NCBI GenBank assembly: GCA_965659945.1
Contig: CBFHYJ010000021.1
Location: 1 to 23,505 of the forward strand
Direction of reading: 5' to 3'
Length of the DNA: 23,505 bases
Source of the DNA: VMDJ01 sp965659945
Lineage (GTDB): Bacteria; Pseudomonadota; Gammaproteobacteria; Chromatiales; Chromatiaceae
Each line of letters opens with the position of its first letter. The first letter of the stretch is position 1. Below, one piece after another: positions 8,295 through 15,669 of this stretch. Position numbers and translations under genes: made by a program. The notes under the pieces are model-generated. The model saw only the letters and a program-made list of their open reading frames with translations, had not been told where the DNA came from and did not search any database.

Positions 8295-8738
8295 ATGACT
8301 CAAACCACTGTTGGTTGGAAAGAATGGGTTGCGGTTTCCGGACTCGAACTTCCACCACTCAAAGCTAAGGTCGACACAGGTGCAAAAACCTCCTGTCTGC
8401 ATGCCTTGGATATCAAACCGATTACCGAGCGCGGTGAGCCTTGGGTAACCTTTGTGACTCAGCCATCGGTGCGCAAATATCCTGAAAGGATTATTGAGTG
8501 TGCAGCCCCAATTGCGGATATCCGATCGGTGACTAATTCAGGTGGTATCAGCGAGCTGCGTTACACCATCCATACCACCATCACGATGGGCGACTGGAGT
8601 GATGATGTTGAGATTACGCTCACCGGTCGTGAGAAAATGCGCTACCGTATGCTTATTGGGCGACAAACCCTTGAGAAGGGAAACTTTCTTGTTAACTCTG
8701 CCGAGTCATACCTGCTAGGCAAACTACGCAAAAAATAA
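8295..8738 (+). CDS. Retropepsin-like 'ATP-dependent zinc protease' family protein (RimB-like)
   Basis: The 147-residue protein belongs to the retropepsin-like family long annotated as 'ATP-dependent zinc protease' (Pfam PF05618). The aspartic-protease signature is AKVDTGAKTSCLHA with Asp27 as the likely catalytic residue, and the C-terminal RMLIGRQTL is the second conserved block of this fold. No zinc-binding HExxH is present, so the historical name is probably wrong. It is followed 4 bases later by rimK. In Pseudomonas the related RimB acts with RimK in ribosome modification, and I infer a similar partnership here. The start is set by an ATG with GAGG at 8281-8284, a rather long 10-base spacing. 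Confidence 0.85.
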   Translation: MTQTTVGWKEWVAVSGLELPPLKAKVDTGAKTSCLHALDIKPITERGEPWVTFVTQPSVRKYPERIIECAAPIADIRSVTNSGGISELRYTIHTTITMGDWSDDVEITLTGREKMRYRMLIGRQTLEKGNFLVNSAESYLLGKLRKK

Positions 8739-8742
8739 TGTC

Positions 8743-9648
8743 ATGAAGATTGGAATTTTATCGCGCAATCCAAAACTCTATTCGACTCGCCGCTTGGTCG
8801 AGGCGGCAGAACAACGCGGGCATGAAGTGCGCGTTTTAGATCACTTGCGCTGCTACATGAATATCACTTCATTACGCCCATCGATTCACTATAAAGGCGA
8901 AGAACTGAATGACTTTGATGCCGTGATTCCACGAATCGGAGCATCTGTCACCTTCTACGGTACGGCAGTACTTCGCCAGTTCGAGATGATGGGTGTTTAT
9001 CCTTTAAATGAATCGGTCGCGATTACACGCTCGCGTGACAAATTACGCTCATTACAGCTGCTGGCACGTAAAGGCATTGGCCTTCCTGTAACAGGTTTTG
9101 CTCACTCACCTGACGACATTCAAGACATGTTAGAAATGGTGGGTGGTGCACCAGCCGTTATTAAGTTACTTGAAGGTACTCAAGGTATTGGCGTTGTTCT
9201 CACCGAAACCAAAAAGGCAGCAGAAAGCGTTATCGAAGCCTTTATGGGATTGAATGCCAACATCTTGATTCAAGAGTTCATCAAAGAAGCGGGCGGTGCT
9301 GACCTACGTTGCTTTGTTGTCGGTGGACGTGTTGTTGCTGCAATGAAACGTCAGGGTAAAGAAGGTGAATTCCGCTCGAATATCCATCGTGGTGGTTCAG
9401 CCACCTTGGTTAAGCTGACACCAGAAGAGCGCTCAACTGCTCTGCGCGCTGCAAAAGCCATGGGCTTGAATGTCTGTGGCGTAGATATCCTTCGTTCTAA
9501 TCATGGCCCACTTGTGATGGAAGTAAACTCATCACCTGGTCTCGAAGGCATTGAATCAACCACCGAGAAAGATGTTGCCGGCATGATCATCGAGTTCATC
9601 GAGAAAAATGCTAAGCCACACAAAACAAAAACACGCGGCAAAGGCTGA
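8743..9648 (+). CDS. rimK: RimK, ATP-grasp alpha-L-glutamate ligase for ribosomal protein S6
   Basis: RimK adds glutamate residues to the C-terminus of ribosomal protein S6, and the E. coli enzyme can also make poly-alpha-glutamate. The 301 residues match the normal length and begin MKIGILSRNPKLYSTRRL. ATP-grasp elements visible are VIKLLEGTQGIGVVL (nucleotide-binding loop), ILIQEFIKEAGGADLRCFVV, and the metal-binding MEVNSSPGLEGIE near the C-terminus. The basic C-terminal tail (HKTKTRGKG) is typical. It is cotranscribed with the retropepsin-like gene just upstream. No rimA-like gene is present in this window. Confidence 0.96.
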   Translation: MKIGILSRNPKLYSTRRLVEAAEQRGHEVRVLDHLRCYMNITSLRPSIHYKGEELNDFDAVIPRIGASVTFYGTAVLRQFEMMGVYPLNESVAITRSRDKLRSLQLLARKGIGLPVTGFAHSPDDIQDMLEMVGGAPAVIKLLEGTQGIGVVLTETKKAAESVIEAFMGLNANILIQEFIKEAGGADLRCFVVGGRVVAAMKRQGKEGEFRSNIHRGGSATLVKLTPEERSTALRAAKAMGLNVCGVDILRSNHGPLVMEVNSSPGLEGIESTTEKDVAGMIIEFIEKNAKPHKTKTRGKG

Positions 9649-9650
9649 GG

Positions 9651-10202
9651 TTATTGATAGCGTTGAAGGTCCAACGCTTTTGATGTCTTAGTAGTGGTAT
9701 TAAATAAAACCACCCCGCCTGAAGGCGCATAAATACCCGTAACCGCGCTAATCACCACCTGATGCGTGACTAGCAACACCAGCTCATCTTGCTTTACTGA
9801 ACCAAGGTAGTTTTCTAATTGCCTCAAGGTTTGCTCACGATCTGCGTGTTCTTCAAAGAATGAGTTCAAACCCGTAAATGGCACCACCTTGCCCATGTCC
9901 AATAAACGCGCTGTTTCTTGGCAACGACACCACTGGCTCGATTTAATCTCATCAAAACGAATCTGGTGCTGCCTTAGCACCCTACCAAGAGCTTTTGCTT
10001 GAGCACGACCTGCCGAATCAAGGTTTCGCTGAGTAGAACAATTATTCACATCAAAATCACTCGGATCACCATATCCGGGCGCTAGGGCATGGCGTAAGAA
10101 CATCACATTGGTGCCGGTTTCTTCAATGACCTTAGCTAGAGCTGATTCAGCCTCAGCAAATCCAATATTGAGCAATAACGTAATCGTAATGAGCCATTTC
10201 AT
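9651..10202 (-). CDS. Exported histidine phosphatase superfamily protein
   Basis: The 183-residue protein has a signal peptide (about 1-18, ending FAEA) followed by a histidine phosphatase (phosphoglycerate-mutase-like) domain. The nucleophile motif is FLRHALAPG with H38, where the usual RHG is RHA, a variant seen in related exported members. NCSTQRNLDSAGRAQA follows, and the second active-site histidine is H147 in LLVTHQVV. The product should act in the periplasm; the substrate is unknown. Its start overlaps the stop of the upstream sugar dehydrogenase gene by 4 bases (ATGA), so the two are likely cotranscribed and coupled. Confidence 0.85.
   Translation of the reverse strand: MKWLITITLLLNIGFAEAESALAKVIEETGTNVMFLRHALAPGYGDPSDFDVNNCSTQRNLDSAGRAQAKALGRVLRQHQIRFDEIKSSQWCRCQETARLLDMGKVVPFTGLNSFFEEHADREQTLRQLENYLGSVKQDELVLLVTHQVVISAVTGIYAPSGGVVLFNTTTKTSKALDLQRYQ
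9659..9681 (+). terminator. Intrinsic terminator for the rimK operon, inside the opposing gene
   Basis: AGCGTTG (9659-9665) and CAACGCT (9672-9678) form a 7-bp stem with a 6-base loop and are followed by TTTTG. It is 10 bases past the rimK stop and lies wholly within the last codons of the convergent histidine phosphatase gene. The T-run is on the plus strand only, so it serves rimK. Confidence 0.6.
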
Positions 10203-11272
10203 TTTTTCACCTCATGGATTCGATACAAGCCACCATCAACTTGATCATTAAGAACCAAGATTGAACCATCTTTCATAACGGCAATATCCCGTATACGACC
10301 TAATTTTTTATCAAGCCATATTGATTCACTGATCGGTCGTTGCTCCTCATTCAATTTCACTGAATAAATTCGACGAAACTTAAGCGAACCGACAAGGAGA
10401 GAACCTTTTATCTCTGGAAACATGTCACCTGAGTAAAAACTCAGACCGGAGGGTGCAATGCTTGGAATCCAAGTCCATATTGGATCGATATAGCCATCAG
10501 GTGAATAATTAAGACCAATCTCGCCTCCCCCGTATTCCTCACCATATGAAATGACTGGCCAGCCGTAATTGCTTCCACGCTGAATAACATTTATTTCATC
10601 TCCACCTTGTGGCCCATGCTCATGAGCCCAAAGTTCACCATTTGGCATTATTGTCATCCCCTGAGGGTTTCTATGACCTATGGAATGAATCTCAGGCAAC
10701 CACTCATCTTGTGCACTCGTTATAGCAATACCGTTTAGTGGGATTCTGATGATTGACCCCGCATGATTATCTGGCTTCTGAGCATTTAACCGGTCACCAC
10801 GGTCACCCAGCGATGCATAAAGCACGTCATCACTAATCACCATACGACATCCAAAGTGGTATCCGGATGATGAACTGTGATTAGAAACAAAGAGGTCTTT
10901 GGCATTGATTAAGCGGTCACCCTCAAGATGTGCTTTGAAGATTGCAGTGGTATATCCATATGGCATCAACTGCTTGGTGTAACACAAATAAACATCGCTA
11001 TTTCGCACAGCAACATCTAACAGTCCTCCCTGACCAATGGCGAGGCTATTGGGAACACCTTTGATTTCACCTATTTCATTCGACAGGATGTCAATTTTGA
11101 AGAGCGCGCCTTGACGACTGGTTACCAATACCGTTTTCTCATCAATAAAACCCATTCCCCATGGATGTGCGATTGCATCACTTATTTTTTCTATAGCCCG
11201 CTCTGCCAACAAGGCATGGCTGACCAAAAACGCACAAAGTAACAGGCAGAATCTATTCAAAGCGAAACCCAA
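10199..11272 (-). CDS. Soluble PQQ-dependent aldose sugar dehydrogenase-like protein (YliI/Asd type)
   Basis: This is a six-bladed beta-propeller of the soluble glucose/sorbosone dehydrogenase family (Pfam GSDH), whose members oxidize aldose sugars in the periplasm with PQQ as cofactor. The 357 residues have a signal peptide (about 1-23, ending HALLA). Family motifs are AHPWGMGF, SGYHFGCRM with the likely catalytic H139, SLGDRGD, IGHRNPQGM, HEHGPQGGDEIN and NYGWPVISYG. The only start that retains the whole signal peptide appears to be a TTG at 11270-11272, without a clear ribosome site. GC content looks lower than in the flanking genes (about 37-42% in lines I counted). No PQQ synthesis gene is in this window. 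Confidence 0.87.
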   Translation of the reverse strand: MGFALNRFCLLLCAFLVSHALLAERAIEKISDAIAHPWGMGFIDEKTVLVTSRQGALFKIDILSNEIGEIKGVPNSLAIGQGGLLDVAVRNSDVYLCYTKQLMPYGYTTAIFKAHLEGDRLINAKDLFVSNHSSSSGYHFGCRMVISDDVLYASLGDRGDRLNAQKPDNHAGSIIRIPLNGIAITSAQDEWLPEIHSIGHRNPQGMTIMPNGELWAHEHGPQGGDEINVIQRGSNYGWPVISYGEEYGGGEIGLNYSPDGYIDPIWTWIPSIAPSGLSFYSGDMFPEIKGSLLVGSLKFRRIYSVKLNEEQRPISESIWLDKKLGRIRDIAVMKDGSILVLNDQVDGGLYRIHEVKK

Positions 11273-11314
11273 TTTCGGTATAAAGGTGTTAACAAGTTTA
11301 GTCGGTTTTTTATT

Positions 11315-11680
11315 TTGAGCACCCAGCCATCAATCCTATTCGTCTATAACGCTGATAGCGGCTTATTTAATCTAGTCGCAGACATTGGGCATAAGATTTT
11401 TTCGCCTAGCACTTACTCGTGCGACCTGTGTCAACTCACACACGGCGTTTTTAAAGAGCGTGAAGCATGGAAAAGCTTTATAGAGACACTTAATTTGCCG
11501 GTTGAGTTTCTTCACCGAGATGAGTTTATTAAGACCGGTTTTTTTAGCGATACATTGCCCGGTATTTTTTATCGCCAAGGTAATGAACTGAGCACTATTT
11601 TTGATCGTGATAAGCTAGCAAGCTTTAGTGATGTTGATGACTTAGTTACCGCTCTCAGAAATGAATTAGCTCAACGATAG
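11315..11680 (+). CDS. Conserved small protein of unknown function with a CxxC motif
   Basis: I do not know a function for this 121-residue protein, although its opening (ILFVYNADSGLFNLVADIGH) resembles a conserved hypothetical family I have met in marine gammaproteobacteria and others. It is soluble, with a single CDLC motif (C36, C39) and no membrane segment. The spacing could allow metal binding or redox chemistry, but no thioredoxin fold is evident. No ATG lies near the conserved N-terminus, so the start is probably the TTG at 11315, 42 bases from the divergent TTG of the sugar dehydrogenase gene. Its 3' end overlaps mobA by 15 bases on the opposite strand. Confidence 0.75.
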   Translation: MSTQPSILFVYNADSGLFNLVADIGHKIFSPSTYSCDLCQLTHGVFKEREAWKSFIETLNLPVEFLHRDEFIKTGFFSDTLPGIFYRQGNELSTIFDRDKLASFSDVDDLVTALRNELAQR

Positions 11681-12247
11681 CTGCTCTAAAATCTCGGGCG
11701 TATTCACATTAATCACCATCTGATCCGAAGGGATGGTGGCATAACTATCTTGCCAAGGCGCAACAAACTCCATCACTCGACGCTCGCCTTGATCTAAATA
11801 CTCACCAATCATGGGTAGCAACTGACGCGACCACAAGCCGACTAAAGGCTGAAGACGATCGTGAATATGCGTACCTACCCATAGGGCTTTTGTTTGTTGT
11901 TGCTTCTCGATTAAGTGATCAAGCCAGTCCACTGAAAGCCCCACGACATCAACTGATACGACGTAAAACCATTCTGCAGAGGATGCGTTCATTGCACTCT
12001 CAATACCACTGAGCGGACCAATAAAATCAGCACGCTTATCTTTAACAACAAGCGCATCAAGTTTTTGGTAGTCATGTATTGATCGATTTGCGCTGATCAA
12101 ATACGTGTCACATTCCGATATAGCATCCATAGCGTAACGAATGAGTGGACGGTTGTTATAACGCAACCATCCCTTATCTAAATTACCGAACCTCTGACCT
12201 CGACCTCCGGCCAATATGAGCCCAGCGATATCGCTATGTGAAATCAT
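11666..12247 (-). CDS. mobA: Molybdenum cofactor guanylyltransferase MobA
   Basis: MobA transfers GMP from GTP to molybdopterin, forming the guanine dinucleotide cofactor used by DMSO-reductase-family enzymes. The N-terminal nucleotide-binding motif is LILAGGRGQRFGNLDKG (about residues 10-26), and FIGPLSGIESAM follows. The metal-binding Asp lies in VVSVDVVGL, where the family more often has CDxPxL; the Asp is kept. I chose the ATG at 12247, which overlaps the moaE stop (ATGA) and has GGGAG upstream, giving 193 residues; a TTG at 12256 is less likely. It is the last gene of the moa cluster. Confidence 0.92.
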   Translation of the reverse strand: MISHSDIAGLILAGGRGQRFGNLDKGWLRYNNRPLIRYAMDAISECDTYLISANRSIHDYQKLDALVVKDKRADFIGPLSGIESAMNASSAEWFYVVSVDVVGLSVDWLDHLIEKQQQTKALWVGTHIHDRLQPLVGLWSRQLLPMIGEYLDQGERRVMEFVAPWQDSYATIPSDQMVINVNTPEILEQLSLS

Positions 12248-12717
12248 TGCTCCCAACGCTCTGCTGCTTTGGCGTCACAATCACGTGAATCCACCCAACG
12301 ACTCGAGCCATCAGGCAGCACCTCTTTCTTCCAAAAAGGTGCATCGGTCTTCAGTCGATCCATGATGTACTGACAACTGTCGAAGGCATCTCCACGATGC
12401 TTGGATGATCTCATCACCAAGACGATCGGGTCTGTTGGTTTAAGCTCACCAATACGATGAATAATGGTGATGCCATTCAATGACCAACGCTTAAGTGTTT
12501 CATTGGCAAGATCGGAGAGTACTTGCTCTGTCATGCCTGGATAGTGCTCGAGAGTGAGTGTTGCGACATCTGTCTTATCACTCTGGCCAACTGCATTCGT
12601 ATCTCTTACCAAGCCCACAAAACTTGCTACCGCGCCAACAGTTGCGTCAGCGCCGGTTAATTGCGCTTGTTCCTGTGCCACATCAAACGGATCGATCTGT
12701 ACGGAGACTTTAAGCAT
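12244..12717 (-). CDS. moaE: Molybdopterin synthase catalytic subunit MoaE
   Basis: MoaE is the large subunit of molybdopterin synthase and transfers sulfur from the MoaD thiocarboxylate to precursor Z (cPMP). The 157-residue protein contains SFVGLVRD, LEHYPGMTE, SSKHRGDAF (H107, R108) and DAPFWKKE. K123 and K130 sit where the catalytic lysines K119 and K126 occur in E. coli. Its ATG shares one base with the moaD stop (TGATG at 12717), a strong sign of coupled synthesis of the two subunits. Confidence 0.96.
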   Translation of the reverse strand: MLKVSVQIDPFDVAQEQAQLTGADATVGAVASFVGLVRDTNAVGQSDKTDVATLTLEHYPGMTEQVLSDLANETLKRWSLNGITIIHRIGELKPTDPIVLVMRSSKHRGDAFDSCQYIMDRLKTDAPFWKKEVLPDGSSRWVDSRDCDAKAAERWEQ

Positions 12718-12959
12718 CAGCCACCTGTGACTGGAGGAAAGATGCCGACTTCATCTCCATCTTTAAGCGGCGTTACGCCTTTGGTCATCACTTGGTTAAC
12801 TGCGCATAAAACATTGCTATCTAATACTCGCGACCAAGGTTCACCTCTGTCACGTAGCATGGTTAACAATACTTCTGTATCTGATATCTGCTCAGAGAAC
12901 GTTTCTTCTGCTGTTTTTAACTCTTCACGATATCGCGCAAAAAAATACACTTTTATCAT
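12717..12959 (-). CDS. moaD: Molybdopterin synthase sulfur-carrier subunit MoaD
   Basis: MoaD is the ubiquitin-like small subunit; its C-terminal glycine is adenylated by MoeB and converted to a thiocarboxylate. The 80 residues have the beta-grasp pattern (MIKVYFFARYREEL at the start, VNQVMTKGVTPLKDGDEVGIFPP near the end in pieces) and end exactly in PPVTGG, the required double glycine. It overlaps moeA by 4 bases (ATGA) upstream and moaE by 1 base downstream. No moeB is in this window. Confidence 0.95.
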   Translation of the reverse strand: MIKVYFFARYREELKTAEETFSEQISDTEVLLTMLRDRGEPWSRVLDSNVLCAVNQVMTKGVTPLKDGDEVGIFPPVTGG

Positions 12960-14185
12960 CCAAGTAACCTCTCAAAAGACCAGTAACGCAAAACGCTATT
13001 AGCTAGCAATTCTTGATCCTCTGGGATCTCTAACACACCATCTGCCCATACAGTACTCGTCAGAACATCTGAACCTTGTCGAGGGAATGGCTCTGCAACA
13101 GGCAAACCTACTGCGTTGTGATGCAGCTTAACGCGAATGTACTCTCGACGATCAATCGGCTTTTTTAAACCATTTTCAAGACAGGCGAAATGCGGCTCAG
13201 GAAATGCGGTATGACAGCCCTGCATGACGCGTAGATGCGGGAAAGCGAACAAACAAAAAGTGACGAATACTGATACCGGATTGCCTGGCAACCCGATAAA
13301 GGGAGTCCCTTTAATGTGTCCGAATGCAACCGGCTTACCAGGTTTGATGCGCACTTTCCAAAGCGTCAGTTCACCCTCTGCTTCAACGGCTGCTTTAATG
13401 TGATCCTCTTCTCCTACAGAGACACCACCACTGGTGATAATAAGATCAGTTTCTCTAGCCGCTTGAAGCATAGCTGTACGAGTCGCATCAAGCGTATCTT
13501 CAATTTGACCTAAGTCGACAATCTCACATCCGACTGTTTCTAGCACTCCTCTCAAGGTGTACCGGTTAGAGTTATAGATCTGACCATTAGCTAATGGATT
13601 CCCAGGCTCTATAATTTCATCACCAGTATTCAGTAAGGCCACTTTCACTTTCCGAAAGACCAAGAGTGTGGGAACTCCTAGTGAAGCCAGCATACCCATT
13701 GATTGGGCATTGAGTCGCGAACCTTTTGCCAAAACCAGCGCACCTTTTGCAATATCATTTGCCCGAGGACGTATATTTTCGTTCTGCTTTAGTTTGCGCG
13801 AGACACGGACGGCATCACCAACGATCTTGCATTCCTCTTGCATATACACCGCGTCAGCACCTTCTGGCATGCGTGCGCCGGTGAAAATCCTTGCAGCTGT
13901 TCCTATGACTAACGCTTCACCCGGATGACCTGCCGCAATACGTTGGGCAATCGGTAGCTGTGCGCCATCGTCAGCAATGTCCACTAAACGCACCGCATAA
14001 CCGTCCATTGCGCTGTTGTCATAAGAGGGAACGTCTAATGGGGAAACAATATCTTCAGCAAGCACTCGACCTAGCGCATCACTCAAGGTAACAACCTCGG
14101 TTTGCTCAATCGGCTTGGCCGCTGAGATCAGCGCTTCGCGCAGCTCATCGCCCGAGAGCATCTGACCACTAAAACAGGAGGTCAT
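12956..14185 (-). CDS. moeA: Molybdopterin molybdenumtransferase MoeA
   Basis: MoeA inserts molybdate into adenylylated molybdopterin. The 409-residue length is typical. Visible motifs are DVPSYDNSAMDGYA (about 51-64), ARIFTGARMPEGADAVYMQE in the N-terminal region, the MogA-like central domain with TSGGVSVGEEDHIK, RIKPGKPVAFG and GLPGNPVSVFVTF, and a C-terminal beta domain ending before residue 409. It starts in an ATGA overlap with the moaB stop. Confidence 0.96.
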   Translation of the reverse strand: MTSCFSGQMLSGDELREALISAAKPIEQTEVVTLSDALGRVLAEDIVSPLDVPSYDNSAMDGYAVRLVDIADDGAQLPIAQRIAAGHPGEALVIGTAARIFTGARMPEGADAVYMQEECKIVGDAVRVSRKLKQNENIRPRANDIAKGALVLAKGSRLNAQSMGMLASLGVPTLLVFRKVKVALLNTGDEIIEPGNPLANGQIYNSNRYTLRGVLETVGCEIVDLGQIEDTLDATRTAMLQAARETDLIITSGGVSVGEEDHIKAAVEAEGELTLWKVRIKPGKPVAFGHIKGTPFIGLPGNPVSVFVTFCLFAFPHLRVMQGCHTAFPEPHFACLENGLKKPIDRREYIRVKLHHNAVGLPVAEPFPRQGSDVLTSTVWADGVLEIPEDQELLANSVLRYWSFERLLG

Positions 14186-14700
14186 TTTTCAGTAAGCCTT
14201 GGCATCAGTTCAACGAGATTGCATGGGCGATGACTGAGATCGAGTTGATATTTCAGAATACCTTTCCATGCATCTTTGCAGGCCCCAGTTGAGCCTGGTA
14301 ACGAGAAGATAAAGGTGCCATTTGCAACACCACCCACTGCGCGAGACGCAATGGTTGAGGTTTTTACTGTTTGGTATGACAACTGACGGAATAGTTCTCC
14401 AAAGCCTTCAATCGTGCGATCGAATAATGGCAACACCGCTTCAGGAGTGCCATCACGGCCAGTCAAACCGGTACCACCCGTGGCAATCACTGCCTCGACA
14501 TTCTGATCAATGATCCAGCGCGAGACTTCGTAACGAATGCGATAAATATCGTCCGGCACAATCACGCGCTCTACAACCCGATGGCCATCCTCTGTCGCCA
14601 ATTTCTCCAACATATCGCCAGACTTATCGTCTTTAAGCGAACGTGTATCGGATACGGTCAATATCGCAATATTGACCGGACGAAATTGAGCTTCTGCCAT
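14182..14700 (-). CDS. moaB: Molybdopterin adenylyltransferase-type protein MoaB
   Basis: This 172-residue protein of the MoaB/Mog family is expected to adenylylate molybdopterin before metal insertion. E. coli MoaB itself is inactive, but in organisms lacking mogA the MoaB protein can fill this role. VNIAILTVSDTR, the phosphate-binding loop TGGTGLTGRD (about 74-83), and FSLPGSTGACKDAW are the family motifs. It is the first gene of the minus-strand cofactor operon, so the promoter should lie in the 105 bases between it and the divergent pyrK-like gene; I could not fix the promoter elements. Confidence 0.93.
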   Translation of the reverse strand: MAEAQFRPVNIAILTVSDTRSLKDDKSGDMLEKLATEDGHRVVERVIVPDDIYRIRYEVSRWIIDQNVEAVIATGGTGLTGRDGTPEAVLPLFDRTIEGFGELFRQLSYQTVKTSTIASRAVGGVANGTFIFSLPGSTGACKDAWKGILKYQLDLSHRPCNLVELMPRLTEK

Positions 14701-14805
14701 TTTGCATATCTCTAAGAACAGGAAAAGCTTAACTGTAGCAGACAGCCCGCAGCTAATCCCCTATAGCCATTGCCAAAAGTGCCACACCCCCCTAAGCTTC
14801 GCGAC

Positions 14806-15669
14806 ATGAATACCAAGCCCCATCGCGACACCATTTTGGTGGAAGACGCCAAAATCCTTTCTCATGAAGCCTTCGACGGTGATCAGTACGTAATGCGTGT
14901 GCATGCACCTGGCTGTGCTGCTCGCACTAAAGCAGGCCAGTTCGCACATTTGACCGTACATCCACAACGCCTAATGCGTCGCCCGATTTCGATCATGCGT
15001 GTTTCGGCAGACGAGGGCTGGGTCGATTTTCTTTACAAAGCACTCGGCGAAGGTACTGAGCTATTGGCGCAGCGCCAGGTTGGCGAAACCCTGAGTATGA
15101 TGGGCCCCATCGGTGAGCCTTTTACCGTAGAAGCCAAGCGTCCCCTATTAATTGGCGGCGGCGTTGGCATGCCTCCGATGATTGCGATTGCTGAGCAAAT
15201 CAAAAAGACAGATCAAAAGCCCTTTGTTATTTTAGGCTCTGAGGTGCCCTTCCCGTTCACTGTGAAACCATCTCAAATCATGGTTGATGGTTTACCTGAA
15301 GGTGTCATCGGTTCGATGCCCCTGCTTGAAGATTGGAATATCCCAAGCCGTTTGGCGAGTCTTCAAGGCTATGCCGGTTGTCATGAGGGTTATGTGACAG
15401 ATCTTGCGCGTCACTGGCTGAAGTCACTGGATAATCAAGCACGAAGCGAAGTCGAGCTCTACGCTTGCGGTCCTCACATCATGCTTGAAGCAGTGGTGAA
15501 TTTGGCACGTGATTTTGATCTACCTGTGCAGGTTTCACTCGAAGAGTTCATGGCGTGTGCCGTAGGTGGCTGCGCGGGTTGTGTTGTCGAAGTTGAAACC
15601 GATGACGGCCCAGCGATGAAACGCGTTTGCGTCGACGGCCCTATCTTCGACGGCTACAAGGTCTTTTAA
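14806..15669 (+). CDS. PyrK-like FAD/2Fe-2S electron transfer subunit (dihydroorotate dehydrogenase type)
   Basis: In Gram-positive bacteria PyrK pairs with class 1B PyrD and passes electrons from dihydroorotate to NAD. The 287-residue protein has the ferredoxin-reductase fold: FAD-binding RRPISIM (R59-S62), the nucleotide-binding glycine run LLIGGGVGMPPM (about 114-125), LYACGPHIML, and a 2Fe-2S domain with C251, C256, C259 and C275 (C-x4-C-x2-C-x15-C), as in PyrK. I chose the ATG at 14806; a TTG at 14770 adds residues with no similarity. No pyrD is next to it, and gammaproteobacteria normally use the quinone-linked class 2 enzyme, so the partner and role are open. It is not part of the minus-strand moa operon. 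Confidence 0.82.
   Translation: MNTKPHRDTILVEDAKILSHEAFDGDQYVMRVHAPGCAARTKAGQFAHLTVHPQRLMRRPISIMRVSADEGWVDFLYKALGEGTELLAQRQVGETLSMMGPIGEPFTVEAKRPLLIGGGVGMPPMIAIAEQIKKTDQKPFVILGSEVPFPFTVKPSQIMVDGLPEGVIGSMPLLEDWNIPSRLASLQGYAGCHEGYVTDLARHWLKSLDNQARSEVELYACGPHIMLEAVVNLARDFDLPVQVSLEEFMACAVGGCAGCVVEVETDDGPAMKRVCVDGPIFDGYKVF

Noticed and set aside
8114..8368. 84-codon frame starting in the pirin/rimB intergenic region
   Set aside because: It overlaps the conserved start of the retropepsin-like gene in another frame and has no recognizable sequence.
12661..13002. 113-codon plus-strand frame across moaE, moaD and moeA
   Set aside because: It is antisense to three well-identified Mo cofactor genes and has no family resemblance.
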